From: an uncultured Lachnospiraceae bacterium
GTDB lineage: Bacteria > Bacillota > Clostridia > Lachnospirales > Lachnospiraceae
Direction: 5' to 3'
DNA: 44,862 nt
Assembly (NCBI GenBank): GCA_900315495.1
Contig: OMZJ01000086.1
Span: forward strand, 1 to 44,862
Shown: one piece after another, positions 7,372-16,360 of the stretch
How the letters are laid out: every line of letters begins with the position of its first letter
How positions within the stretch are numbered: the first letter of the stretch is position 1
Made by a program: the position numbers and the translations under genes
The notes under the pieces: generated by a model
The model's input: the letters and a program-made list of their open reading frames with translations, nothing else
What the model was told of the DNA's origin: nothing
Database searches by the model: none

Positions 7372-8643
7372 ATGGCCGGAAAGAGAGACTGGAATTCGGA
7401 TGCCGGAATGATCCGGCGGGCCGGCGGCGGATGGCCGGACGAGGGAGGAAAACGCCCGCGCAGGCGCAGAACCAGGAAAAACCGCGGCCTGACGATTCTC
7501 CTGATTCTGATTCTGGCCGCGGCGATCGCGATGATCGGCGCCGGCGTCTACCTGATCTGGTTTAAAAACGCGGATGCCTTTCAACGCCAGTCGACGGAGG
7601 AGAACATCGCGGACGAGTACGTGGACGATCTGATTCTGAAGCTCCGCGATCCGGACGCGTATGCGGCGAAGATGGCGGAGGAGGAGAGCGCGGCGGAGGC
7701 CTCTGCGGCGGAGGATGCGAGCGAACTCTGGTACCGGGATGCGGACGGCGGCTACTGGTTTGTCGATGCGGACGGCATGTTCTGGTACGGGACGGAGAGC
7801 GGCGACTGGGTGATGGCGGACAGCGAGACAGCGCCGGGGGAGACGGTTCCCTCGGATATCCCGGCCGACGGGTCGGACCCGGAGGGGACCGACCCCGATG
7901 CCGCCGCGGCTGCCCTCCCGGACGGCACGACGGGATTCTTCTACCGGGACAGCGCCGGAAACTGGTTCTTCCTGGCAGACACCGACCAGTGGGAAAAGAC
8001 CCAGGCCCCAGCGGGACTGGCAGCGGACAGTGAACAGATCGCTGCAAAAATCCGCATCCAGAGGCTCCGCAGCCGCTTCAGCCTGGGCACGGACGAGAAA
8101 GAGGCGGAAGACCTGAATTACTCGGATGACGCCTACTACAGCCGGGACGGCATCGTCTATACGCCGGACTACGCGCAGGGTGTCATCGACTGTGTGCTGG
8201 AAGTGCCGTCTGTGAAAATCCGCCGGGGCGTGTATACCGGAACCTGGGAGCAGATCGACTACGACCTGAATATCTGGATGGTCACGGCGGCCCGTCCTGA
8301 TTATGTTCTGGGGCAGACCCACTATTGCATCTACGGGCATAACCACACGGTCCAGAACCTCTCGTTCAACCGCCTGCAGAAGGTGCAGGTGGGGGAGAAA
8401 TTTTACCTGACCTCGGATACCGGCCGCTATGTCTACAACATTACCAATGTCTTTGCGGTCAGCCGGGAGGACGCGACGTCCGATTACGTCAATAACTTCA
8501 ATCTGGGCAGCGACAAGTGCTACCTGATCACCTGCGGCCGGGACGACGGCGTCCGGAACTTCCGCTATCTCGATCTGATTGTCGAGGGAACACTGGAAAA
8601 GCACATGACGCTGGAGGAGTACGCCGCGTCCATCGGGAAATAA
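7372..8643 (+). CDS. Sortase-family transpeptidase with N-terminal membrane anchor and aromatic repeats
   Basis: A 423-residue class B-like sortase, which would join surface proteins to the cell wall or each other. A basic N-terminus (KRPRRRRTRK) precedes one membrane segment (about residues 38-61), giving a type II orientation with the enzyme outside. The C-terminal catalytic domain shows YGHNHT (His323), LITCG (Cys388) and RNFRYLDLIVEG (Arg395/398). Between them, residues ~85-215 form an acidic Ala/Glu/Asp-rich stretch with two related aromatic units (WYRDADGGYWFVDADG near 120 and FFYRDSAGNWFFLAD near 189). Such an insertion is not usual. The ATG follows GAGGGGG. No substrate gene with a sorting signal is seen nearby. 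Confidence 0.85.
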   Translation: MAGKRDWNSDAGMIRRAGGGWPDEGGKRPRRRRTRKNRGLTILLILILAAAIAMIGAGVYLIWFKNADAFQRQSTEENIADEYVDDLILKLRDPDAYAAKMAEEESAAEASAAEDASELWYRDADGGYWFVDADGMFWYGTESGDWVMADSETAPGETVPSDIPADGSDPEGTDPDAAAAALPDGTTGFFYRDSAGNWFFLADTDQWEKTQAPAGLAADSEQIAAKIRIQRLRSRFSLGTDEKEAEDLNYSDDAYYSRDGIVYTPDYAQGVIDCVLEVPSVKIRRGVYTGTWEQIDYDLNIWMVTAARPDYVLGQTHYCIYGHNHTVQNLSFNRLQKVQVGEKFYLTSDTGRYVYNITNVFAVSREDATSDYVNNFNLGSDKCYLITCGRDDGVRNFRYLDLIVEGTLEKHMTLEEYAASIGK

Positions 8644-8733
8644 AGGTCCCTGCGGAACCGCGGGAAGTGCAGGGCGGTTGGAAGCTGGACAATCTGGGAA
8701 GGGTGGTGATCTCCTGCCGGATGGAAAATCGGT

Positions 8734-8761
8734 TTGGCGAACGCCGGTTTGGTGGTATAAT
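8734..8761 (+). promoter_or_regulatory. Predicted promoter of the miaB-mutS-mutL-miaA operon
   Basis: TTGGCG (8734-8739), 16-base spacer, TATAAT (8756-8761). The -10 is perfect, the -35 moderate. Transcription would start near 8768, at the first bases of a long hairpin. Confidence 0.55.
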
Positions 8762-8766
8762 ACCCC

Positions 8767-8805
8767 GGGACCGGCCGGAAGGCGGAAAGCCTTCCGGCCG
8801 GTCCC
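8767..8805 (+). other. Perfect 17-bp hairpin between sortase gene and miaB
   Basis: GGGACCGGCCGGAAGGC, loop GGAAA, GCCTTCCGGCCGGTCCC. It begins five bases after the TATAAT box, so it would form the extreme 5' end of the miaB transcript. It could also mark the end of the sortase transcript, but no T tract follows. Confidence 0.75.
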
Positions 8806-8860
8806 GCTTAAATGAGACAAGGTGGCGCCGGTTCCGGCGCCGGAATGGAGAAAAGGCCGG

Positions 8861-10309
8861 ATGACGGATAATATCAGACGCGGCGCGGAAAAGCCGGGCG
8901 AAGCGGAGAGACAGGAAGGATTCATGCAGAAGTGCGCGGCACTGCTCGACCGGAGGGAGGCCGAGACCGGTCACCGGATGACATTCCGGGTGACAACCTT
9001 CGGCTGCCAGATGAATGCGAAGGATTCCGAGAAGCTGGAGGGTATCCTCGAGCAGTGCGGATTCGTCCGGGAGGACGATGAGAGAAAGGCCGACTTCAAC
9101 CTCTACAACACCTGCACGGTGCGGGAGAACGCCAGCGAGAGGCTCTACGGGCATCTGGGCCTGATGAAAAGCCTCAAGGAGAAGGATCCCCGCCGGCTGG
9201 TCGGGGTGTGCGGATGCATGATGCAAGAGAAGGACGAGGCCGAAAAGATGCGGTCCCGCTACCCGTATGTCGATCTGGTCTTCGGCACCCACAATATCTA
9301 CCGCCTGGCGGAACTCCTGTACCGCACCCTGACCACGGGAAAACAGGTGCAGGAGATCTGGGACGGCACCGACAGCATCGTCGAGGATCTGCCGCAGGAC
9401 CGGAAATATTCCTTCAAGGCCGGCGTCAACATCACCTACGGATGCAACAACTTCTGCTCTTACTGCATCGTGCCCTATGTCCGCGGCCGGGAGCGCAGCC
9501 GCAGTCCGAAGGACATTGTCCGCGAGTGCGAGAAGCTGGCGGCGGACGGGGTGAAGGAAGTCATGCTTCTCGGACAGAACGTCAATTCCTATGGGAAGGG
9601 GCTGGAGGAGAACATCACCTTCGCGCAGCTTCTGCGGGAGGTGGAACAGGTGGACGGGATCCGGCGCATCCGCTTCATGACGCCGCACCCCAAGGATCTC
9701 TCGGACGAATTGATCGAGGTGATGGCACAGTCCGAAAAGATCTGCCGCCATCTGCATCTGCCGCTCCAGTCGGGGAGTACGCGCATTCTGCAGCGCATGA
9801 ACCGCCGCTATACGAAGGAGTCCTATCTGGCCCTGGTCGGGCGGCTCCGGGCGGCCATGCCGGATCTGGCGCTGACGACCGATATCATCGTCGGTTTCCC
9901 CGGGGAGACGGAGGAAGACTTCGAGGACACGCTGGATGTGATGCGCACCGTGCGCTATTCCAGCGCGTTTATGTTTATCTATTCGCCCCGCACCGGGACG
10001 CCGGCCGCCTCCTATCCGGACCAGGTGCCGGAGAATACGGTGCACGAGCGGTTTGACCGGCTTCTGACGCTGGAGCAGAAGATTGCCGCCGAGGAGTGCG
10101 GAAAAGACGCCGGAAAAGTGATGGACGCCCTGGTGGAAGACATGAGCCCGAAGGATCCCGGAATGGTCACCGGACGGCTCTCCAGCAACCTGATGGTTCA
10201 TTTTCCAGGGGATGCGGCGCTGATCGGGCAGATTGTCCCGGTGCGGCTTCTGCGCAGCGGCGGTTTTTACTATATCGGAGAAATGGCAGGCAGAAATGGG
10301 GCAGACTGA
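8861..10309 (+). CDS. miaB: MiaB, tRNA-2-methylthio-N6-dimethylallyladenosine synthase
   Basis: A radical SAM methylthiotransferase that adds a methylthio group to i6A37 in tRNAs reading UNN codons; its substrate is made by MiaA, encoded later in the same operon. The N-terminal UPF0004 domain holds three [4Fe-4S] cysteines (FGCQMN, NTCTVRENA, GVCGCMM). The radical SAM motif is CNNFCSYC, followed by IVPYVRGRERSR. The C-terminal TRAM region is EDMSPKDPGMVTGRLSSNLMVHF. With 482 residues it is of normal length. The ATG at 8861 is favoured; an in-frame ATG at 8822 lies nearer the hairpin. The end overlaps mutS by 14 bases. Confidence 0.96.
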   Translation: MTDNIRRGAEKPGEAERQEGFMQKCAALLDRREAETGHRMTFRVTTFGCQMNAKDSEKLEGILEQCGFVREDDERKADFNLYNTCTVRENASERLYGHLGLMKSLKEKDPRRLVGVCGCMMQEKDEAEKMRSRYPYVDLVFGTHNIYRLAELLYRTLTTGKQVQEIWDGTDSIVEDLPQDRKYSFKAGVNITYGCNNFCSYCIVPYVRGRERSRSPKDIVRECEKLAADGVKEVMLLGQNVNSYGKGLEENITFAQLLREVEQVDGIRRIRFMTPHPKDLSDELIEVMAQSEKICRHLHLPLQSGSTRILQRMNRRYTKESYLALVGRLRAAMPDLALTTDIIVGFPGETEEDFEDTLDVMRTVRYSSAFMFIYSPRTGTPAASYPDQVPENTVHERFDRLLTLEQKIAAEECGKDAGKVMDALVEDMSPKDPGMVTGRLSSNLMVHFPGDAALIGQIVPVRLLRSGGFYYIGEMAGRNGAD

Positions 10310-13016
10310 TACCGCGGAGAACCCGCTTCATTACAGTGACGTCGACTATGAGCGGCTCTCACCGATGATGAAGATCTACATGGACACGAAGAAGGAATAT
10401 CCGGACTGTATCCTGATGTACCGTCTCGGGGATTTCTACGAAATGTTCTTTGATGATGCCCTGACGGCATCGCGCATTCTGGAAATCACGCTGACCGGCA
10501 AGGAGTGCGGGCTGGAGCGCCGTGCGCCGATGTGCGGCGTCCCGTGGCACGCGGTGGACAGCTATGTGGACCGGCTGGTCAAGGCCGGACAGCGGGTGGC
10601 GATCGCCGAGCAGCTGGAGGACCCGAAGCTGGCCAAGGGGCTGGTCAAGCGGGATGTGATCCGGGTGGTGACGCCCGGCACCGTGATCAGCTCAGAGGCA
10701 CTGGAGGAGTCCCGCAACAACTACCTGCTGTCAATCGCCTATTTCGGGAATCTCTACGGCCTGGCATTCTGCGACGTCACCACCGGGGACTTCCAGGTGA
10801 CCGAGGCGGCGACGGCGGAGGCACTGGAGGATGAAATCTTCAAGTTTGCGCCGGCGGAGATCCTCAGGAACGAGTGGTTTGAGATGAGCGGCGTGGACCT
10901 GACGGACCTGCAGCAGCGCCTGCACTTTTCCGTCTACGCCCCGGACCAGGGCTTTTACGACCAGGAAAGCGCCGAAAAGGTGCTGAAGGAACATTTTCAC
11001 GTATCCGGCATGGATGCGCTGGGCCTGGCGAAGTTTCCGGTGGGGACCATCGCGGCGGGCGCGCTGATGCAGTACCTGTACGCCACGCAGAAGAACGGCA
11101 TGCCGCACATCACGGAGATCCATCCCTATGAGAACGGCCGGTACATGATCCTCGACACGTCGACCCGCCGCAACCTGGAGCTGACGGAAACCCTGCGGGA
11201 GAAAAACCGCCGGGGATCCCTTCTCTGGGTGCTGGACCGCACGAAGACGGCGATGGGGGCGCGCATGCTGCGGAGTTTCCTGGAGCAGCCGCTCCTGGAG
11301 ATCCCGGAAATCACGGCTCGGCAGGACGCCGTGGAGGAACTGGTCAATGAATACGCGGTCCGGGAGGAGATCCGGGAATATCTGGGCCCGGTATATGACC
11401 TGGAACGGCTGATGGCGCGGATCAGCTACAAGACCGCGGGGCCGCGGGAGCTTCTCTCCTTTGCGGCGTCCTTGCGCATGCTGCCGCCGATCCGCGATCA
11501 GCTGGCGCTCTGCCATAGTGCCCTGCTGCAGCAGATCCTGGAGGACATGGACCCTCTCGAGGACCTGGAAGGGCTGATCACGAAGGCGATCACAGAGGAC
11601 CCGCCGGTGACGATCCGCGAGGGCGGGATCATCCGGGAGGGGTATTCGGAGGAAGTGGACGAACTGCGCCGGACCCGGACGGACGGGCGGCAGTGGCTCA
11701 CTGAACTGGAGGAGAAGGAGCGCACCCGCACCGGCATCAGCAAGCTCCGGATCCGGTACAACCATGTTTTCGGCTATGCCATCGAGATCCCGAACTCCGC
11801 GAAGAGTCAGGTGCCGGAGGATTACGTGCGCCGGCAGACGCTGACCAACGCGGAGCGCTATATCACGCCGGAGCTGAAGAAGCTGGAGGATCAGATCCTC
11901 GGCGCGGACGACCGGCTGTCCGGCCTGGAGTACGACCTGTACTGCGAGGTCCGCGACAGGGTCGGCGCGGAGGTGACCCGGATTCAGAAGACCGCGCATG
12001 CCGTCGCACTGCTGGATGTCTGCGCGTCTCTTGCTTTGGCCGCACAGGAGAACGACTATGTGCGCCCGAAGCTGAACGAGAAGGGCGTCATTTCCGTGAA
12101 GGACGGGAGACATCCGGTCGTGGAAAAAATGCTGAAGGATACGATGTTCGTCGCCAATGATATCGAGCTGGACCAGACGAAGAACCGGGTGGCCATCATC
12201 ACTGGCCCGAACATGGCCGGAAAATCGACCTATATGCGGCAGGCCGCCCTGATCTGCCTGATGGCGCAGACCGGAAGCTTCGTGCCGGCAAAGAGCGCGG
12301 ACGTGTGCATCTGCGACCGGATCTTCACGCGGGTCGGCGCGTCGGATGACCTCGCATCGGGGCAGAGCACCTTCATGGTGGAGATGACGGAAGTCGCCAA
12401 CATCTTGAAGCACGCGACGAGAAAGAGCCTGATCATCCTGGATGAGATCGGCCGCGGCACCAGCACCTACGACGGGATGAGCCTCGCCTGGGCGGTGGTG
12501 GAATATATCGCGGACCCCCGGCAGCTCGGCGCCAAAACATTGTTCGCCACCCACTACCACGAGCTGACGGAGCTGGAAGGCGCACTGCCCGGCGTCAAGA
12601 ACTACTGTATCGCGGTCCGGGAGGAGGGGGATACCATCCATTTCCTCCGGAAGATTCTCCGGGGCGGTGCGGACCGCAGCTACGGCATTCAGGTCGCCCG
12701 CCTGGCCGGCCTGCCCGACCGGGTGATTGACCGGGCAAAAGAGCTGATTCTGCAGCTGACGGACGCGGACATCACGGTGCGTGCCCATGAGATCGCGAAG
12801 AGCGGGAAGAAAGAGCCGCCGGTCAGAAACCATGTGAAGAAACCGGACGACGTGGATGCCGGGCAGCTTTCCTTTGCGGCGGTTCTTCCGGACGATGAGA
12901 TCCTGAAGGAGATCTCGGATTTGGACATCACAAAGATGACGCCGATGGACGCGATGAATACTCTGTTCCAGCTGCAGGTGAAGATCCGGAACCGGGTGAA
13001 GAAAAACGGGTCATGA
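10296..13016 (+). CDS. mutS: MutS, DNA mismatch recognition ATPase
   Basis: A 906-residue MutS1 protein that binds mismatches and small loops and recruits MutL. Residues ~44-52 contain GDFYEMFF, the mismatch-wedging Phe-x-Glu motif. Connector, lever and clamp domains follow. The ATPase domain has Walker A GPNMAGKST (residues 637-645), Walker B ILDEIGRGTST and the ATHYHEL switch. The C-terminal tail PMDAMNTLFQLQ matches the tetramerisation end of MutS1. The ATG at 10296 lies inside the end of miaB, so translation is coupled; an upstream start at 10233 would add 21 residues of miaB shadow and is rejected. Confidence 0.97.
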   Translation: MGQTDTAENPLHYSDVDYERLSPMMKIYMDTKKEYPDCILMYRLGDFYEMFFDDALTASRILEITLTGKECGLERRAPMCGVPWHAVDSYVDRLVKAGQRVAIAEQLEDPKLAKGLVKRDVIRVVTPGTVISSEALEESRNNYLLSIAYFGNLYGLAFCDVTTGDFQVTEAATAEALEDEIFKFAPAEILRNEWFEMSGVDLTDLQQRLHFSVYAPDQGFYDQESAEKVLKEHFHVSGMDALGLAKFPVGTIAAGALMQYLYATQKNGMPHITEIHPYENGRYMILDTSTRRNLELTETLREKNRRGSLLWVLDRTKTAMGARMLRSFLEQPLLEIPEITARQDAVEELVNEYAVREEIREYLGPVYDLERLMARISYKTAGPRELLSFAASLRMLPPIRDQLALCHSALLQQILEDMDPLEDLEGLITKAITEDPPVTIREGGIIREGYSEEVDELRRTRTDGRQWLTELEEKERTRTGISKLRIRYNHVFGYAIEIPNSAKSQVPEDYVRRQTLTNAERYITPELKKLEDQILGADDRLSGLEYDLYCEVRDRVGAEVTRIQKTAHAVALLDVCASLALAAQENDYVRPKLNEKGVISVKDGRHPVVEKMLKDTMFVANDIELDQTKNRVAIITGPNMAGKSTYMRQAALICLMAQTGSFVPAKSADVCICDRIFTRVGASDDLASGQSTFMVEMTEVANILKHATRKSLIILDEIGRGTSTYDGMSLAWAVVEYIADPRQLGAKTLFATHYHELTELEGALPGVKNYCIAVREEGDTIHFLRKILRGGADRSYGIQVARLAGLPDRVIDRAKELILQLTDADITVRAHEIAKSGKKEPPVRNHVKKPDDVDAGQLSFAAVLPDDEILKEISDLDITKMTPMDAMNTLFQLQVKIRNRVKKNGS

Positions 13017-13035
13017 AAGTTCTGAACATCCGGGC

Positions 13036-13065
13036 CTGCTGCCGCAGAACGTTCCGCGGCAGCAG
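13036..13065. other. Inverted repeat between mutS and mutL
   Basis: CTGCTGCCGC and GCGGCAGCAG pair over 10 bp around a loop that is itself palindromic (GAACGTTC). No T tract. It lies in the only sizeable gap (142 bases) of the operon and may tune mutL level or mRNA processing. Confidence 0.55.
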
Positions 13066-13158
13066 GGGAGCCGGCGGAACGAAACAGGCCGGCAAAACAG
13101 CCCGGCGGAACCGGAAAACATGCGCGGGAATCGCAAGAATAAGTAAGGAGAACCAGGA

Positions 13159-15306
13159 ATGCCTGAAATCAGACTGCTGAGCAGCGAGACCATCAACCAG
13201 ATCGCTGCCGGGGAAGTGGTGGAACGCCCTGCCTCGGTGGTCAAGGAACTGTTTGAAAACGCGGTGGATGCCGGCGCGTCAGCTGTGACGATTGAGGTGC
13301 GAGACGGCGGAATCCGCCTGATCCGCGTGACGGACAACGGGTGCGGCATCGCGAAGAACCAGGTCCGTACCGCGTTCCTCCGCCATGCGACCAGCAAGAT
13401 CCGCGACGCGGCGGATTTGATTTCCATTCAGTCCCTGGGCTTCCGGGGTGAAGCGCTGGCCTCCATCGCCGCGGTGGCGGAGGTGGAGATGATCACCAAG
13501 ACGGCGGATTCCGTCATGGGGGTCTCCTACCGCATCGAGAACGGCGAGGAGAAATCCATGGAGGAAATCGGCGCGCCGGACGGAACGACGATTCTCGTCC
13601 GGAACCTGTTCGCGAAACTTCCGGCCAGAAGGAAATTTCTGAAGGCACCTGCCACCGAGACCAGCTATATCTCCCAGCTGGCGGAGGAGCTGGCGCTGTC
13701 GCACCCCGAGGTGTCGGTGCGGCTGATCGCCAACGGGCAGAACCGCCTCTACACCTCCGGCGGCGGGCTTCGGAAGGACCTGATCTACCAGGTCTTCGGC
13801 CGTGAGACCGCCGGAAACCTGATCCCCTTTGAGGCGAAGACCGATTATTTTGCAGTGAAGGGATTTCTGGGCAAGCCGATCATTTCCCGCGGCAACCGGA
13901 GCTTTGAAAATTATTACATCAACGGGAGATATATCCGCAGCAAGGTGATCGCGCAGGCCATTGAGAACGGCTACCGGTCCTTCCTGATGCTGCACCGCTA
14001 TCCATTTACGGATCTTTACTTTACGTTTGAGACCGACGCGGTGGACGTCAATGTCCATCCGCAGAAGATGGAAGTGCGGTTCCGGGATGAGGAGCAGATC
14101 CTCCCGCTTTTAGGGAAACTGATCGACGAAGCCCTCCACGGAAAGCAGCTGATTCAGGATGTGACGCTTCCGGGAGGCGAGGAGAAGCCGAAGGAAGCCG
14201 TTCCCTCCGCGCCGGAACCCTTTGAGAAAGCCCGCCTGGAGGCGGAGAGGAACATTCTGCCGCCAAACGGAACCGGGCATCCGGGTCCACGCTTCCAGGG
14301 ATTCTGGCGGAAGGGGGCTCCCACAGACACGGCAGAACCCGCCGGACGGGGCGGGGCGGCGGGGACCCCGCAGGAGGAGACGCTCTCCTTCCGGGAGGGA
14401 GAGGCGGCTTATGGCGCGGTGTCCGGCGGGAACTCTCCGGCGCAGGACGCCGGAACGCTGACCTTCGTGCAAAACGCTGAGGAAGGGCAGCAGTCCTCGG
14501 GAGAAACGCTTTCGGATGCCGCATCGCCCGGAACACCGTCTCCGGCGGAGCCGTCTGCCGGCGGTGTATCTCCGGGTTCAGGAGCGTCCGAAGGTTTGAC
14601 TTTCACCTCAGACATTTCGGCTCCGCAGACGCCAGCCGGCGCGCAGGCTTCTGCGGAAGCATCCCAGGAGGAGGCTCCGTCCCCCGAGGAGGCGCTCTGG
14701 ACGCCGCCGCTCCTCTCAAAGAAGGGGATGGAGGGGCATCGGCTGATCGGCCAGCTGTTTGCAACCTACTGGCTGATCGAGTACCGCGACAAGCTGTACA
14801 TCATGGATCAGCATGCCGCCCACGAGAAGATTCTGTATGAAAAGCTGAAGAAGAAAGAGGAGGAGAAGGCGCCTCTCTCCCAGATGCTGCAGCCGCCCCT
14901 GGTGATTGCACTGTCCCCGTCGGAGATGGATCTGTTCCTGCGGAACGAGGACGACTTCACCGGTATCGGCTACAAGATCGACAAAACCGGGGACTGGGAG
15001 GTGTCTCTCTCCGCCGTCCCCGCGGATCTGTACGGGCTCAATGAGCAGCAGCTGTTCCTCGATATCCTGCAGGGCTTCGAGGAGACAGCGTCCGGCAGCG
15101 GTAGCCGCATGATCGATCACCGCATCGCGACGATCGCCTGCAAGGCGGCGGTCAAGGGGAATATGAAGATCACGCCGCAGGAGGCCGAGGCGCTCCTGAA
15201 CGAGCTCCTCACCCTGAAAAATCCGTACAACTGTCCCCACGGACGGCCGACTCTGATTTCAATCAGCAGGTATGAACTCGAAAAACGCTTCCGGCGGGTG
15301 GTGTGA
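13159..15306 (+). CDS. mutL: MutL, mismatch repair endonuclease/ATPase
   Basis: MutL couples mismatch recognition to strand incision. The N-terminal GHKL ATPase is complete: IAAGEVVERPASVVKELFENAVDAGA, DNGCGI, ATSKI, and GFRGEALASIA. The C-terminal domain has the endonuclease motif DQHAAHEKILYE (DQHA-x2-E-x4-E) and CPHGRPT, so it is a nicking-type MutL as expected in bacteria without MutH. The linker between domains, about residues 335-520, is long and Pro/Ala/Ser/Glu-rich, which explains the 715-residue length. The ATG follows AAGGAGAACCAGGA. The stop overlaps the miaA start (TGATG). Confidence 0.96.
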   Translation: MPEIRLLSSETINQIAAGEVVERPASVVKELFENAVDAGASAVTIEVRDGGIRLIRVTDNGCGIAKNQVRTAFLRHATSKIRDAADLISIQSLGFRGEALASIAAVAEVEMITKTADSVMGVSYRIENGEEKSMEEIGAPDGTTILVRNLFAKLPARRKFLKAPATETSYISQLAEELALSHPEVSVRLIANGQNRLYTSGGGLRKDLIYQVFGRETAGNLIPFEAKTDYFAVKGFLGKPIISRGNRSFENYYINGRYIRSKVIAQAIENGYRSFLMLHRYPFTDLYFTFETDAVDVNVHPQKMEVRFRDEEQILPLLGKLIDEALHGKQLIQDVTLPGGEEKPKEAVPSAPEPFEKARLEAERNILPPNGTGHPGPRFQGFWRKGAPTDTAEPAGRGGAAGTPQEETLSFREGEAAYGAVSGGNSPAQDAGTLTFVQNAEEGQQSSGETLSDAASPGTPSPAEPSAGGVSPGSGASEGLTFTSDISAPQTPAGAQASAEASQEEAPSPEEALWTPPLLSKKGMEGHRLIGQLFATYWLIEYRDKLYIMDQHAAHEKILYEKLKKKEEEKAPLSQMLQPPLVIALSPSEMDLFLRNEDDFTGIGYKIDKTGDWEVSLSAVPADLYGLNEQQLFLDILQGFEETASGSGSRMIDHRIATIACKAAVKGNMKITPQEAEALLNELLTLKNPYNCPHGRPTLISISRYELEKRFRRVV

Positions 15307-16319
15307 TGAAGATGGATGACTGGAATAAAGAGATTTCGGGGCAGCCGGCCGGCCAGAGCCCTGGCTGCGGGGATCCGAAGGGGCATCCCCTCGTGATCCT
15401 GACGGGCCCGACGGCGGTGGGAAAGACCGACCTGTCCGTGGAATTGGCCAGGCGCATCGGCGGGGAGATCATCTCCGCCGATTCCATGCAGATCTACCGG
15501 TACATGGACATCGGATCGGCCAAGGTGACAGAGGAGGAGATGCGGGGTGTCCGGCATTACCTGGTGGACGCGCTGGATCCCTCCGATTCCTTTGATGTTG
15601 TCCGCTTCCAGCACTTGGCCAGGGAAGCGGCGGAAGAAATCCGAAGCCACGGGGCCATCCCGGTGGTCACGGGCGGGACCGGATTCTATATTCAGTCCCT
15701 GCTGTACGACATCGATTTTGAGGAGACCCGGGAACATCCGCAGATCCGGGCCGCGTACGAGAAAATCGCGGCAGAGGAAGGGCCCGGGCGGCTGCACCAG
15801 ATGCTGGCGGACGTGGATCCGGCGGCAGCAGAGGCGATTCACCCGTCAAACATCAAGCGCACCGTGCGCGCGCTGGAGTATCATGCGCTGACAGGAAAAC
15901 GAATTTCGGAACACAATGCGGCAGAGCGGGCGAAGACATCGCCGTGGCATTTTGTCTACTTTGTTCTGACGAGGAATCGGGCAGAGCTCTACGACAGGAT
16001 CAACCGGCGGGTGGACCGCATGTTTGACCAGGGCCTGGTGGAGGAGGTCCGCCGGCTGGAGCAGATGGGATTTACCGAGACCGATGTTGCGATGCAGGGA
16101 ATCGGGTACAAGGAACTTCTGGCGGCATTGCACGGAAAGTGCACCGTCGACGAGGCCAGGGAGCAGATCAAGCAGTCCAGCCGGCATTATGCCAAGCGCC
16201 AGATGACGTGGTTCCGGCGGGAGAGGGACGTCACATGGGTCAGCCTGGACGGCAGGACGAAGAAAGATGTCCTGATGGAATTGATGGAGCGGCTGCGGAA
16301 TGCGGGCATCCTCGCGTGA
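15306..16319 (+). CDS. miaA: MiaA, tRNA dimethylallyltransferase
   Basis: Transfers a dimethylallyl group to A37 of tRNAs reading UNN codons, making the MiaB substrate. Signature motifs: P-loop GPTAVGKTDLS (near residue 33), ADSMQIYRYMDIGSAK, GGTGFYIQSLL, and the C-terminal Q-SSRHYAKRQMTWFRR. The length of 337 residues is normal, with about 25 extra polar residues at the N-terminus. The ATG at 15306 overlaps the mutL stop; a GTG at 15303 and an ATG at 15312 are alternatives. Confidence 0.96.
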   Translation: MKMDDWNKEISGQPAGQSPGCGDPKGHPLVILTGPTAVGKTDLSVELARRIGGEIISADSMQIYRYMDIGSAKVTEEEMRGVRHYLVDALDPSDSFDVVRFQHLAREAAEEIRSHGAIPVVTGGTGFYIQSLLYDIDFEETREHPQIRAAYEKIAAEEGPGRLHQMLADVDPAAAEAIHPSNIKRTVRALEYHALTGKRISEHNAAERAKTSPWHFVYFVLTRNRAELYDRINRRVDRMFDQGLVEEVRRLEQMGFTETDVAMQGIGYKELLAALHGKCTVDEAREQIKQSSRHYAKRQMTWFRRERDVTWVSLDGRTKKDVLMELMERLRNAGILA

Positions 16320-16360
16320 CTGAAGCGCGGATGCCGGAACAAGAGGAAGAAAGAGGAAGA

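Noticed and set aside
10731..12833. 700-codon open frame on the minus strand
   Set aside because: Antisense to mutS; the His/Arg/Leu-rich product has no family features.
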